Assembly: GCA_964409225.1 (NCBI GenBank)
Contig: CAYPCM010000029.1
Span: 1 to 8,545, forward strand
Reading direction: 5' to 3'
From: JACPXH01 sp964409225
GTDB taxonomy: Bacteria; Patescibacteriota; Minisyncoccia; JACPXH01
DNA length: 8,545 nucleotides
Shown: in pieces, positions 1 to 5,427 of the stretch
How the letters are laid out: the number at the start of each line of letters is the position of its first letter
Numbering within the stretch: position 1 is the first letter of the stretch
The notes under the pieces: model-generated
What the model was told of the DNA's origin: nothing
Databases searched by the model: none
Seen by the model: the letters and a program-made list of their open reading frames with translations, nothing else
Translations under genes and position numbers: made by a program

Positions 1-62
1 TTGGGGGCGTTTTTGGCTTTGGCGGCTGTTTTTAAGGTATTGAGATTATCTTGCCGCCTCAA
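1..62 (-). CDS. Possible 5' end of an unidentified gene running off the left edge
   Basis: A frame opens at a TTG at 62 and stays open to the window edge for 20 codons, giving a short basic peptide rich in Lys and Ala. It lies about 18 nt downstream of the start point expected from the consensus promoter at 87-114, which is the only reason to propose it. No Shine-Dalgarno sequence precedes the TTG, and no ATG or GTG is available in this frame. The transcript could equally begin a structural RNA or a gene starting beyond the edge. Product unknown, low confidence. Confidence 0.2.
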   Translation of the reverse strand, partial: MRRQDNLNTLKTAAKAKNAP

Positions 63-86
63 TTTTTCTATTTTTCAACCTATGAC

Positions 87-114
87 ATTATAGCAAATCC
101 ACAGAGCTTGTCAA
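87..114 (-). promoter_or_regulatory. Consensus sigma70-type promoter reading leftward
   Basis: On the minus strand a perfect TTGACA (-35, plus positions 109-114) is followed after 16 bp by a perfect TATAAT (-10, 87-92). The predicted start point is near position 80. It lies beyond the last gene of the SUF operon and points away from it, so it most likely serves a separate gene or RNA to the left of the window. Two perfect hexamers at near-optimal spacing make a chance match unlikely. Confidence 0.75.
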
Positions 115-116
115 TA

Positions 117-227
117 CCCCGCACCAATTCCAAAGAGAAGAAATTTCAGGCAGATAGTACGGGGTTCGGTACCGCCTTCGGCTCACTCTAGTCCGAATGG
201 ACGTATGAAACGTGAATTGGTGCGGGG
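117..227. repeat. 111-bp element bounded by perfect 14-bp inverted repeats
   Basis: The left arm CCCCGCACCAATTC (117-130) is exactly the reverse complement of GAATTGGTGCGGGG (214-227), with 83 bp between. The interior carries smaller complementary pieces, for example GTCC-GAAT-GGAC at 191-202. No reading frame of note lies inside. The element sits between the last SUF-cluster stop codon at 234 and the promoter at 87-114. No T-run follows the arm at 117 in the direction of transcription, so it is not a classical intrinsic terminator, although the folded transcript could shield the operon's 3' end. A small non-autonomous mobile or palindromic element is the alternative. Confidence 0.6.
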
Positions 228-233
228 CAAGCC

Positions 234-449
234 CTACAGTTTTGGCGGCTCAATAAACCCGCACGCGTTGCAGACCGAGGACGACTGGTCGGATTCTGCC
301 TCGAGGATGCCTTTAGCGCACGCGGGGCAGGTTCCGACTGCAACGACAGTCAATTTCGGATGATGCTCGCAGCCGCACGCGCCTGCGCAAGCGCAAACGC
401 CGTCCCCGCATCCGCACACGTGCTCATGTTCGCGCATAATCCGTTCCAT
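234..449 (-). CDS. Cysteine-rich small protein, metallothionein-like N-terminus plus zinc-ribbon C-terminus (unrecognised)
   Basis: I do not recognise this 71-residue protein. Residues 12-27 hold six cysteines in tight CxC pairs (C12, C14, C19, C21, C25, C27), flanked by histidines (H8, H10, H29, H30), a layout resembling a metal-binding or metallothionein-like segment. Residues 41-63 form a separate CxxC-x15-CxxC zinc-ribbon pattern (C41/C44 and C60/C63). In total 10 of 71 residues are Cys. There is no signal peptide or membrane segment, so it should be cytoplasmic. It is the last gene of the SUF cluster, 45 bp after the ferredoxin, which suggests a role in iron, Fe-S or zinc handling; that is inference from position only. 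The start is ATG at 449 with a weak GGGG-type ribosome site; a second in-frame ATG at 437 would shorten it by four residues. Confidence 0.75.
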   Translation of the reverse strand: MERIMREHEHVCGCGDGVCACAGACGCEHHPKLTVVAVGTCPACAKGILEAESDQSSSVCNACGFIEPPKL

Positions 450-494
450 GCCACTAACCCCTCGCTACTAACTACTAATCCCTAACTACGAACG
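450..494. repeat. Degenerate tandem repeat filling the ferredoxin/Cys-rich gene junction
   Basis: The 45-bp spacer is made largely of variants of a TTAGTAG / GTTAGGG-like unit on the minus strand (plus strand CTAACTACTAATCCCTAACT and similar). It begins right after the ferredoxin stop and ends at the start of the next gene. No hairpin terminator is visible, so both genes are probably on one transcript. It is one of several low-complexity spacers in this operon, but its unit differs from those at other junctions. Confidence 0.5.
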
Positions 495-761
495 TCACGG
501 ATACACCTGCTTCCCTTCCTCGTCGTAAAGGAGGATCGCTTTCGTGGGGCAGGATTCCGCCGCCTGCCAGATTTCTTCGTTTGAATTGCCGTGAGGATCT
601 TTGACGATGGCTTTGTTTTCGGCGTCAAGCTCAAAGGTATTCGAAGCCATGACCACGCAACTCGCCGCGCCGATGCAGAGGTTCCGGTCCACGACGATTT
701 TGCCGACTTTTGGTTTCGCGCCGGCCGGCACCGAAGGAGTTTGCGATTGTGAATCAGGCAT
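495..761 (-). CDS. Small ferredoxin, probably [3Fe-4S] type
   Basis: An 88-residue soluble protein with a ferredoxin fold signature: C29-IGAAS-C35 near the N-terminus and the S-C71-P motif near the C-terminus, followed by a typical AILLYDEEGKQVYP tail. Only three Cys ligands are present. Ala32 occupies the place where a [4Fe-4S] ferredoxin has its second cysteine (CxxCxxC becomes CxxAxxC), so a [3Fe-4S] cluster, or a [4Fe-4S] cluster with a non-protein fourth ligand, is expected. Residues 1-20 are a polar Pro/Ser/Ala-rich leader not needed by the fold. It lies 52 bp after the nifU-like gene in the SUF operon, suggesting that it donates electrons to cluster assembly or is a client of it. Start is ATG at 761 with no strong ribosome site. 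Confidence 0.87.
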   Translation of the reverse strand: MPDSQSQTPSVPAGAKPKVGKIVVDRNLCIGAASCVVMASNTFELDAENKAIVKDPHGNSNEEIWQAAESCPTKAILLYDEEGKQVYP

Positions 762-793
762 ATGAGATGCTCACGTTAGGTGATCTCAACTAT

Positions 794-799
794 ATTATA
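794..799 (-). promoter_or_regulatory. Possible internal -10 element upstream of the ferredoxin gene
   Basis: In the 52-bp spacer between the nifU-like gene and the ferredoxin, the minus strand carries a perfect TATAAT at 794-799. The hexamer 17 bp upstream is a poor -35 match, so this is at best a weak internal promoter for the last two genes. A short inverted repeat, TGAGAT/ATCTCA (763-768 and 783-788), lies between it and the start codon. Confidence 0.25.
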
Positions 800-813
800 T
801 ACGCAAACCGAGC

Positions 814-1089
814 TTATGCGTAGGTGATGCTGGTAATCTGCGGAATATATTCGCGGATCGCCTCCTCCACAATGACGCCGTACGTATATTCCGAGAGCGA
901 ACATCCCACGCACGTGCCCTCAATGCGCAACTTCACCGACGTCGGCGTTACTTCCGCCAGCTTAACATCTCCGCCGTGAGAATTCACGTAGGGACGGATT
1001 TCTTTTAAAATCATCTCCACGTCCTCACGGAGCTGAGCGATGGTCTTGGCCTCTTCTTTCGTTTTGACGTTTGTTGGTTTAGCGGTCAT
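814..1089 (-). CDS. NifU-like C-terminal domain protein (Fe-S carrier or scaffold)
   Basis: A 91-residue protein made essentially of the NifU C-terminal domain (Nfu type): helix, the conserved NSHGGDV segment at 37-42, and the cluster-binding C60-VG-C63 motif, ending in a short amphipathic C-terminus. In this family two monomers usually share one [4Fe-4S] cluster through the CxxC motif and hand it to apo-proteins. Here the residue after the second Cys is Ser rather than the usual Pro. The first 18 residues are a charged leader without structure signals. Its ATG overlaps the sufU stop by four bases (ATGA), indicating translational coupling, so it very likely acts directly after SufU/SufBCD. 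The cytoplasmic carrier role is from family knowledge. Confidence 0.9.
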   Translation of the reverse strand: MTAKPTNVKTKEEAKTIAQLREDVEMILKEIRPYVNSHGGDVKLAEVTPTSVKLRIEGTCVGCSLSEYTYGVIVEEAIREYIPQITSITYA

Positions 1090-1481
1090 CTTCGTACTTG
1101 CGTCTTAATATCATAGTCGCGATACGCTTTCTGCACAACCACAAGCGGCAATAGAGCACATTTTAACCGAATGGGCGAAAGAGTGATACTGAGGAGTTCT
1201 GTCATCGCTGCCGGCGTCAGTGCGGCAATATCCACGAAGACCTTGCCTTTTGCGTAGTCGGTCAGGATGGAAGCAGCGGCTTGGCTGATCGCGCACCCTT
1301 CGCCTTCAAAACGTAGTTCGGCGATTTTGCCCTCTTTCGTGAGCGTGCCGGTCATCCGAATACGATCGCCGCAAAAAACGTTTGCATCCTCGGCCTCAAA
1401 ATGCGGATACTTGACCGCGCCGTAATTGCGCGGGTTTTGGGCGTGATCGAGGAGCTCACGGCGATAGAGGGTGGAATCCAT
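1086..1481 (-). CDS. sufU: SufU/IscU-like sulfur relay or scaffold protein
   Basis: A 131-residue U-type protein starting at ATG 1481. A TTG four codons upstream is in frame, but its codons belong to the repeat spacer. The three conserved cysteines and the aspartate are present: C37-G-D39, G-C63-AIS, and RLK-C108-ALLP. These positions nearly match those I recall for E. coli IscU (37, 39, 63, 106). Unlike IscU there is no His before the last Cys; Lys107 is there, as in SufU, which binds zinc and accepts persulfide from SufS. Unlike Bacillus SufU, the roughly 20-residue insertion between the second and third cysteines is absent: 45 residues separate them instead of about 62. It is therefore an intermediate form. 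It lies 42 bp after sufS and overlaps the nifU-like gene by four bases. A relay role is likely; a scaffold role is possible. Confidence 0.9.
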   Translation of the reverse strand: MDSTLYRRELLDHAQNPRNYGAVKYPHFEAEDANVFCGDRIRMTGTLTKEGKIAELRFEGEGCAISQAAASILTDYAKGKVFVDIAALTPAAMTELLSITLSPIRLKCALLPLVVVQKAYRDYDIKTQVRR

Positions 1482-1508
1482 ATCAAAAAGCAAATATCAA
1501 AAAGCAAA
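1481..1508. repeat. Perfect 14-bp tandem duplication in the sufS-sufU spacer
   Basis: The unit TATCAAAAAGCAAA occurs twice head to tail at 1481-1494 and 1495-1508, followed by related A-rich copies such as TACAAATCAAAATTCAAAAA up to the sufS stop. The first copy overlaps the first base of the sufU ATG. It is the A-rich type of junction repeat also seen at the sufC-sufB and sufB-sufD boundaries, and it leaves sufU with no recognisable Shine-Dalgarno sequence. Confidence 0.7.
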
Positions 1509-1523
1509 AATACAAATCAAAAT

Positions 1524-2870
1524 TCAAAAATTTGCCGTCACTTTGAACTGCCTCTGCATATTCCGCGAGCGAAAAAACATTCTACCCACTTGCTCCAATG
1601 CTCTCGCAAACTTCCGGATTTCTGTCGGGGTATTATAGACCCCAAAGCTTACGCGGGTCGTGGCCGGAACGCCGAGCGCGCGATGCAGAGGCTCGGCGCA
1701 GTGATGGCCGCTGCGTGCCGCAATACCCTGCTCGTCCAAAAGCTGCGAAACATCGTGCGGGTGAACACCGGCAACCGAAAACGCCACGAGCCCACCGCGA
1801 TCTTCTGCGCGCCGCGGCCCGAAGATCGTAACGCCAGGAATGGCGGCGAGCCCCTTGAGCGCAAGCTGCGTAAGCGCAATATCGTGCTTCCGGAGATTGG
1901 ACCGACCGATGCGATCAAGAAACAGACACGCCTCGGCCAACCCCACCGCGCCTGCCACGTTTGGCGTACCGGCTTCGAATTTCCACGGCAGATCGCTCCA
2001 GAGAGGAGCGAGGTACTCGACCGACCGCGGCAGTACGGGATTGCTTCGTCGCTCCGCTCCTCGCAATGACGACGGTGTGACGGGCTCGCCCTGGCGAGTC
2101 GGAATTGTTTTTACCATCTCGCCCCCCACCAGCATCGGCTCCATCCGGTCAAGCAGCTCGGCTCGGCCCCACAAAGCGCCAATTCCCATGGGGCCGTACA
2201 TCTTGTGGCCGGAAAACGCATAGAAGTCGCACCCGAGTTTTTGGACATCCACCGGCATGTGCCCCGCCGCTTGGGCGCCGTCAACGACAAGTATGACGCC
2301 GGACTTTTTACAGAGTTTCGCGATATTCGCGATGGGATTAATGGAGCCCAACACGTTTGAAACGTGCGCGAGCGCAAGCACGCGCACCCGCTCGGTTGCC
2401 AAGAGCTTTCGGAGCTTCAGGAGATCAAGCACGCCTTCTGCCGTAAGCGGCATCACGACAAACCGCGCCTTTTGCTGCGCGGCCAGCCGCTGCCACGGCA
2501 AAAAGTTCGAATGATGCTCCATGAGTGAGGCCGCCACCGTATCTCCCGCTGCCACCAACGGCGCAAGGCCGAAGGCAATTGCGTTGAGCGCTTCGGTTGT
2601 GTTGCGCACGAACACGACTTCGCTCGGATCAGCTGCGTTGATGAACTGCGCCACGGTCTCACGCGACGATTCGAGCATCGCGGTCGCCTCTTCGCCGAGC
2701 GCATGGATCGCGCGATGCACATTCGCATTCGTCGTCTCGTAGTAACGCCGTTCCGCATCAAGCACGCGCGCCGGCTTCTGGGTGGTGGCGGCGTTGTCGA
2801 GATAGATCAACAGCCGGCCATGGACGCGGCGGTTAAGAATAGGAAAATCTCTGCGAAGCTGCGGATTCAT
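1524..2870 (-). CDS. sufS: SufS cysteine desulfurase (PLP-dependent, class II) carrying an in-frame repeat insertion
   Basis: A 448-residue aminotransferase-fold enzyme that takes sulfur from L-cysteine, leaving alanine and a persulfide on the enzyme. Motifs in order: YLDNAATTQKP near residue 24, EHHSN near 118, DGAQAAGH near 197, PLP-binding lysine K223 in SGHKMYGP, PWKFEAGTPN near 295, and the persulfide cysteine C391 in RSGHHCAEP, then TTRVSFGVYNT. K223 to C391 is 168 residues, against about 138 in E. coli SufS. Most of the excess is residues 259-284, a Ser/Arg/Pro-rich insert encoded by a dispersed DNA repeat at 2018-2096. All catalytic residues are intact, so it is probably functional. 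ATG at 2870 is preferred over GTG at 2885, which lies inside the 34-bp palindrome. It follows sufD and precedes sufU, its expected partner; no SufE is seen. Confidence 0.95.
   Translation of the reverse strand: MNPQLRRDFPILNRRVHGRLLIYLDNAATTQKPARVLDAERRYYETTNANVHRAIHALGEEATAMLESSRETVAQFINAADPSEVVFVRNTTEALNAIAFGLAPLVAAGDTVAASLMEHHSNFLPWQRLAAQQKARFVVMPLTAEGVLDLLKLRKLLATERVRVLALAHVSNVLGSINPIANIAKLCKKSGVILVVDGAQAAGHMPVDVQKLGCDFYAFSGHKMYGPMGIGALWGRAELLDRMEPMLVGGEMVKTIPTRQGEPVTPSSLRGAERRSNPVLPRSVEYLAPLWSDLPWKFEAGTPNVAGAVGLAEACLFLDRIGRSNLRKHDIALTQLALKGLAAIPGVTIFGPRRAEDRGGLVAFSVAGVHPHDVSQLLDEQGIAARSGHHCAEPLHRALGVPATTRVSFGVYNTPTEIRKFARALEQVGRMFFRSRNMQRQFKVTANF
2018..2096 (-). repeat. Dispersed palindromic-type repeat inserted in frame in sufS
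   Basis: On the minus strand the stretch 2030-2071 begins CGTCATTGCGAGGAGCGGAG and continues CGACGAAGCAATCCCGTACT. I recognise this from memory as a short dispersed repeat found between genes in many unrelated bacteria. It is preceded by a small hairpin, CTCGCC-CT-GGCGAG (2085-2098). Together about 78 bp are added, a multiple of three, and they encode a peptide with the tell-tale SLRGAERRSNP string. Alignment with SufS proteins from memory places it between GGEMV and PWKFEAGTP, where normal enzymes have about 14 residues and this one has 41. Confidence 0.8.
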
Positions 2871-2879
2871 AACATTCAC

Positions 2880-2913
2880 CACCACTCTAATGTATTAATA
2901 CATTAGAGTGGTG
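2880..2913. repeat. Perfect 34-bp palindrome at the sufD-sufS junction
   Basis: The arm CACCACTCTAATGTATT (2880-2896) is followed directly by its exact reverse complement AATACATTAGAGTGGTG (2897-2913), with no spacer. The sufD stop codon (2887-2889) and its last eight codons lie inside, so the SufD C-terminus HHSNVLIH is encoded by the palindrome. Because the sequence is symmetrical, the plus strand encodes the same peptide. The transcript can form a strong hairpin just before the sufS start. There is no T-run, so simple termination is unlikely; an RNA-processing or stability hairpin, a protein-binding site, or an inserted palindromic repeat are the options. Confidence 0.9.
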
Positions 2914-3948
2914 CGGTTCCACGAGACCAAACATCTCTCTGACGACCTGCGGCTGAGGGAAATACTCGACCAGCGAGTTTAAGAATCCATCCGCGACGAG
3001 CTTTTCCGCATGCGTTCGACCGATCCCGCGGGTCGCGAGGTAAAACATCACTTCCTCGTCGAGCGTGGAAACCGTGGCTGCATGGCCGGCTTTCACATCG
3101 CTTTGGTCAATCTCGAGTTCGGGCAGCGACTTGGCGAACGCTTGGTCGCCGATGAGTAGCGTGCGCTGGCTCAGATGCGCGTCAGCGCCTCGCGCCGCGC
3201 GATCAATCTTGATCATGCCTCGGAATACTGCGCGGCCGCCGCTTTGCACCACACCCCGCGATTCATTCCGGCTTGCGGTCTCCGGCGCGCGGTGGTGCAC
3301 CTTTGAATGCAATATCATCTCACCGTCCCGCAGCAAAAACGCGCCAGCTAAATCGGCGCGGCTACCGCGACCGGTCAAGTCGGCATCGAAAGCAAAATAA
3401 CTGTGGCTGCCGCCAGAAATTGCCCACTCATATGAGAGCTTGGCGTTTGTCCCCACGCTTGAGAGCTTGCGTTCCACCCGGCAACTCCCACCCTCGTTTT
3501 GTCGCAGCGCCACGAGGCGAAGAATCGCTCCCGCTTCAAGGATAATCTCCGTATAGCGAGAGGCAACCCCAAACGAATCCGGCATTTCAACCACAGTCGC
3601 TTCGGCATTGCGGCCGAGCCGAATCACGAGATGCGAGACAGGGGACTTCGGTGCAATGCGGAGTGGATCGGTTTTGCGCTCGCCTGCCTTAATGTTGAGC
3701 ACCGTAACCTCGCCCAAGTGCCGGTAGTGCAGCGCGGCAAACCGATCGCTTGAGGGAATGATGAGCGTGCCGGCTGCTCCTGGAATAATGCCCCGACCGA
3801 GCTTCGTCATTGCCGCAGGCGGCAAGAACACCTCGGGACCATCGGCTGCGAAACGGAGGGTGGGATAGACGGGGTTCTTAAATTTTGAATTTTCAATTTT
3901 CAATTTTGAATCAAATTCGAATTTCAAAATTGATTCGAAATTCGACAT
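2887..3948 (-). CDS. sufD: SufD, subunit of the SufBCD Fe-S scaffold
   Basis: A 353-residue protein of the SufB/SufD beta-helix family; E. coli SufD is about 420 residues, so this is a compact version with a short N-terminal domain. The diagnostic C-terminal core is present: SRGVVQSGGRAVFRGMIKI (229-247), PELEIDQSDVKAGHAATV (276-293) with H289 matching the cluster-site histidine I recall as H360 of E. coli SufD, and LDEEVMFYLATRGI (296-309). It pairs with SufB and binds SufC. Both ends look patched by repeats: residues 2-25 (rich in Phe, Lys, Asn, Ser) come from an A/T-rich repeat, and the last eight residues come from the 34-bp palindrome. It starts at ATG 3948, 15 bp after sufB, without a Shine-Dalgarno sequence; the next in-frame ATG is codon 47, too far in. 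Confidence 0.92.
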   Translation of the reverse strand: MSNFESILKFEFDSKLKIENSKFKNPVYPTLRFAADGPEVFLPPAAMTKLGRGIIPGAAGTLIIPSSDRFAALHYRHLGEVTVLNIKAGERKTDPLRIAPKSPVSHLVIRLGRNAEATVVEMPDSFGVASRYTEIILEAGAILRLVALRQNEGGSCRVERKLSSVGTNAKLSYEWAISGGSHSYFAFDADLTGRGSRADLAGAFLLRDGEMILHSKVHHRAPETASRNESRGVVQSGGRAVFRGMIKIDRAARGADAHLSQRTLLIGDQAFAKSLPELEIDQSDVKAGHAATVSTLDEEVMFYLATRGIGRTHAEKLVADGFLNSLVEYFPQPQVVREMFGLVEPHHSNVLIH

Positions 3949-3963
3949 TAGAAATTCAGATTT
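3880..3963. repeat. A/T-rich degenerate repeat spanning the sufB-sufD junction and the sufD 5' end
   Basis: A run of AATTTTGAA / TTTTCAATTTTCAATTTTGA and related units, with internal inverted pieces such as GAATCAA/TTGATTC, covers the 15-bp spacer and the first roughly 20 codons of sufD. The base composition departs sharply from the GC-rich coding sequence on both sides. The encoded peptide has no counterpart I know of in SufD proteins. Confidence 0.6.
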
Positions 3964-5397
3964 TTAGCCGACACTTCCCTCCATTTGGAGCTGGATAAGT
4001 TTATTCATCTCAACCGCATAATCGAGCGGCAGTTCTTTCACAAACGGTTCAATGAAGCCAGAGACAATGAGGGTTGCTGCCGCGGCCTCGGGCAGCCCCC
4101 GCGACTGCAGGTAAAACAGCTGCTCTTCGTTGAGGCGCGAGGCGGTGGCCTCGTGCTCGACCACCGCGTTGTCTTCGTCAACGTCAATCGCGGGGTACGT
4201 GTCGGATCGGGAACGCGGATCAAGGATGAGCGCGTCGCATTTGACCTTGGATTTGGCGCGTTCCGCACCGCGAACCACCTTCACCATGCCGCGGTACGAA
4301 GTCCTCCCGCCGTCTCGCGCAATGGATTTTGAGATGATCTGCGAGGTGGTATCAGACGCCAAATGCATCACCTTCCCGCCAGCATCTTGGTGCTGACCGC
4401 GGCCCGCGAACGCAATCGAGAGGATGTCAGCTTTGGCGCCCCGCCCCATCATAAAGACACTCGGAAATTTCATCGTGATTTTTGACCCCAGATTCCCGTC
4501 CACCCACTCCATAATCGCATCCTCATAGGCGAAGGCGCGTTTCGTAACGAGGTTATAGACATTGTTCGACCAGTTCTGGACGGTGGTGTAACGCACCCGC
4601 GCGCCCTTCTTAGCGATAATCTCAACCACTGCGCTATGGAGTGAATCGGTCGTGTAGACGGGAGCGGTGCATCCTTCAAGATACGAAACGAAACTCCCCT
4701 CTTCCGCAATGATGAGCGTGCGCTCAAACTGACCCACGTTACGCGCGTTGATGCGAAAATAGGCCTGGAGCGGTGTTTTGACCTGCACTCCAGCCGGCAC
4801 GTACACGAAACTCCCGCCAGACCACACCGCCGAATTAAGTGCGGCAAACTTGTTGTCAGCCGGCGGCACGATCGTGCCAAAATACTTTTTCACGATGTCG
4901 GGGTATTTTTGAAGGGCGGTGTCGGTATCTACGAAAATAACGCCCTGCGCTTCCCACTCTTTGCGCATGTTGTGGTAGACCACCTCGGCGTCATACTGCG
5001 CCGCAACCCCGGCAAAGAACTTGCGTTCGGCTTCCGGCACACCGAGCTTATCGAACGTGTCTTTGATGGTTTTCGGCACCTCCGCCCACGTGCGCGCCTT
5101 GAAGTCGGTTGCACGCATAAAGTAGCGAATCTTGTTGAAGTCGATTCCAGAAAGATCAGCGCCCCATGTGGGCATGACCTTGCCCTGAAATATATCGTAG
5201 GCCTTGAGGCGAAAATCACGCATCCAAGCCGGCTCGCCTTTGAGCGATGAGATTTCCTCAACGACACGACGACTCAAACCCGCTTTTCCGGCGAAGGCAT
5301 ACTCGGTGCGATCGTAAAAACCGTACTTGTAGGGACCAAAATCGAGTTTGGAAGAGCGTGGCGTCGCCGCAACCATTTTTGAATTTTGATTTGTCAT
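3964..5397 (-). CDS. sufB: SufB, core Fe-S cluster scaffold subunit
   Basis: A 477-residue protein, close to the usual 470-495 for SufB. It carries the N-terminal FGPYKYGFYDRTEY segment (20-33), PTWGADLSGID (76-86), NSAVWSGGSFVYVPAGV (188-204) and the C-terminal core ending LFYLQSRGLPEAAA. Key residues are present: C243 in YLEGCTAP, matching the sulfur-accepting C254 of E. coli SufB, and C387 with E416 (CDALIL, EHEATASRL), matching the cluster-site C405 and E434 as I recall them. The cysteine-rich N-terminal motif found in some SufB proteins is absent. Its ATG overlaps the sufC stop by four bases (ATGA), so translation is coupled. The first seven residues come from an A-rich repeat; Met8 is an alternative start. 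SufB receives persulfide sulfur and assembles a [4Fe-4S] cluster with SufC and SufD in the cytoplasm. Confidence 0.97.
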   Translation of the reverse strand: MTNQNSKMVAATPRSSKLDFGPYKYGFYDRTEYAFAGKAGLSRRVVEEISSLKGEPAWMRDFRLKAYDIFQGKVMPTWGADLSGIDFNKIRYFMRATDFKARTWAEVPKTIKDTFDKLGVPEAERKFFAGVAAQYDAEVVYHNMRKEWEAQGVIFVDTDTALQKYPDIVKKYFGTIVPPADNKFAALNSAVWSGGSFVYVPAGVQVKTPLQAYFRINARNVGQFERTLIIAEEGSFVSYLEGCTAPVYTTDSLHSAVVEIIAKKGARVRYTTVQNWSNNVYNLVTKRAFAYEDAIMEWVDGNLGSKITMKFPSVFMMGRGAKADILSIAFAGRGQHQDAGGKVMHLASDTTSQIISKSIARDGGRTSYRGMVKVVRGAERAKSKVKCDALILDPRSRSDTYPAIDVDEDNAVVEHEATASRLNEEQLFYLQSRGLPEAAAATLIVSGFIEPFVKELPLDYAVEMNKLIQLQMEGSVG

Positions 5398-5427
5398 TTT
5401 GATTTTTGACTTTTGATTTTTGATTTC
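5375..5427. repeat. A-rich degenerate tandem repeat over the sufC-sufB overlap
   Basis: On the minus strand, repeated CAAAAATCAAAA / GTCAAAAATC / CAAATCAAAATTC units encode both the last residues of SufC (KSKIKSQKSK) and the first of SufB (MTNQNSK). The ATGA coupling site sits in the middle. The same A-rich style is seen between sufS and sufU, and a related style at the start of sufD. Confidence 0.6.

Noticed and set aside
150..200. T-box riboswitch-like GGTACCG near GGGTTCGGTACCGCC
   Set aside because: Only the self-complementary GGTACC core matches. There is no specifier stem, no AGGGTGG context and no terminator with T-run, and no amino-acid gene follows on either strand.
1401..2069. 222-codon plus-strand open frame opposite sufU and sufS
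   Set aside because: It lies opposite two genes with full catalytic motifs. Its peptide is Arg/Pro-rich with no recognisable domain and it starts within sufU; it is a shadow of the GC-rich coding strand.
2871..2885. GTG at 2885 as the sufS start
   Set aside because: The five extra codons lie in the palindrome and spacer. ATG 2870 directly precedes the conserved start region (NPQLRRDFPIL), so the longer form is unlikely though not excluded.
2880..2913. Palindrome at the sufD-sufS junction as an intrinsic terminator
   Set aside because: The stem is A/T-rich, there is no loop spacer and no T-run follows in the direction of transcription, and co-transcribed genes continue on the other side.
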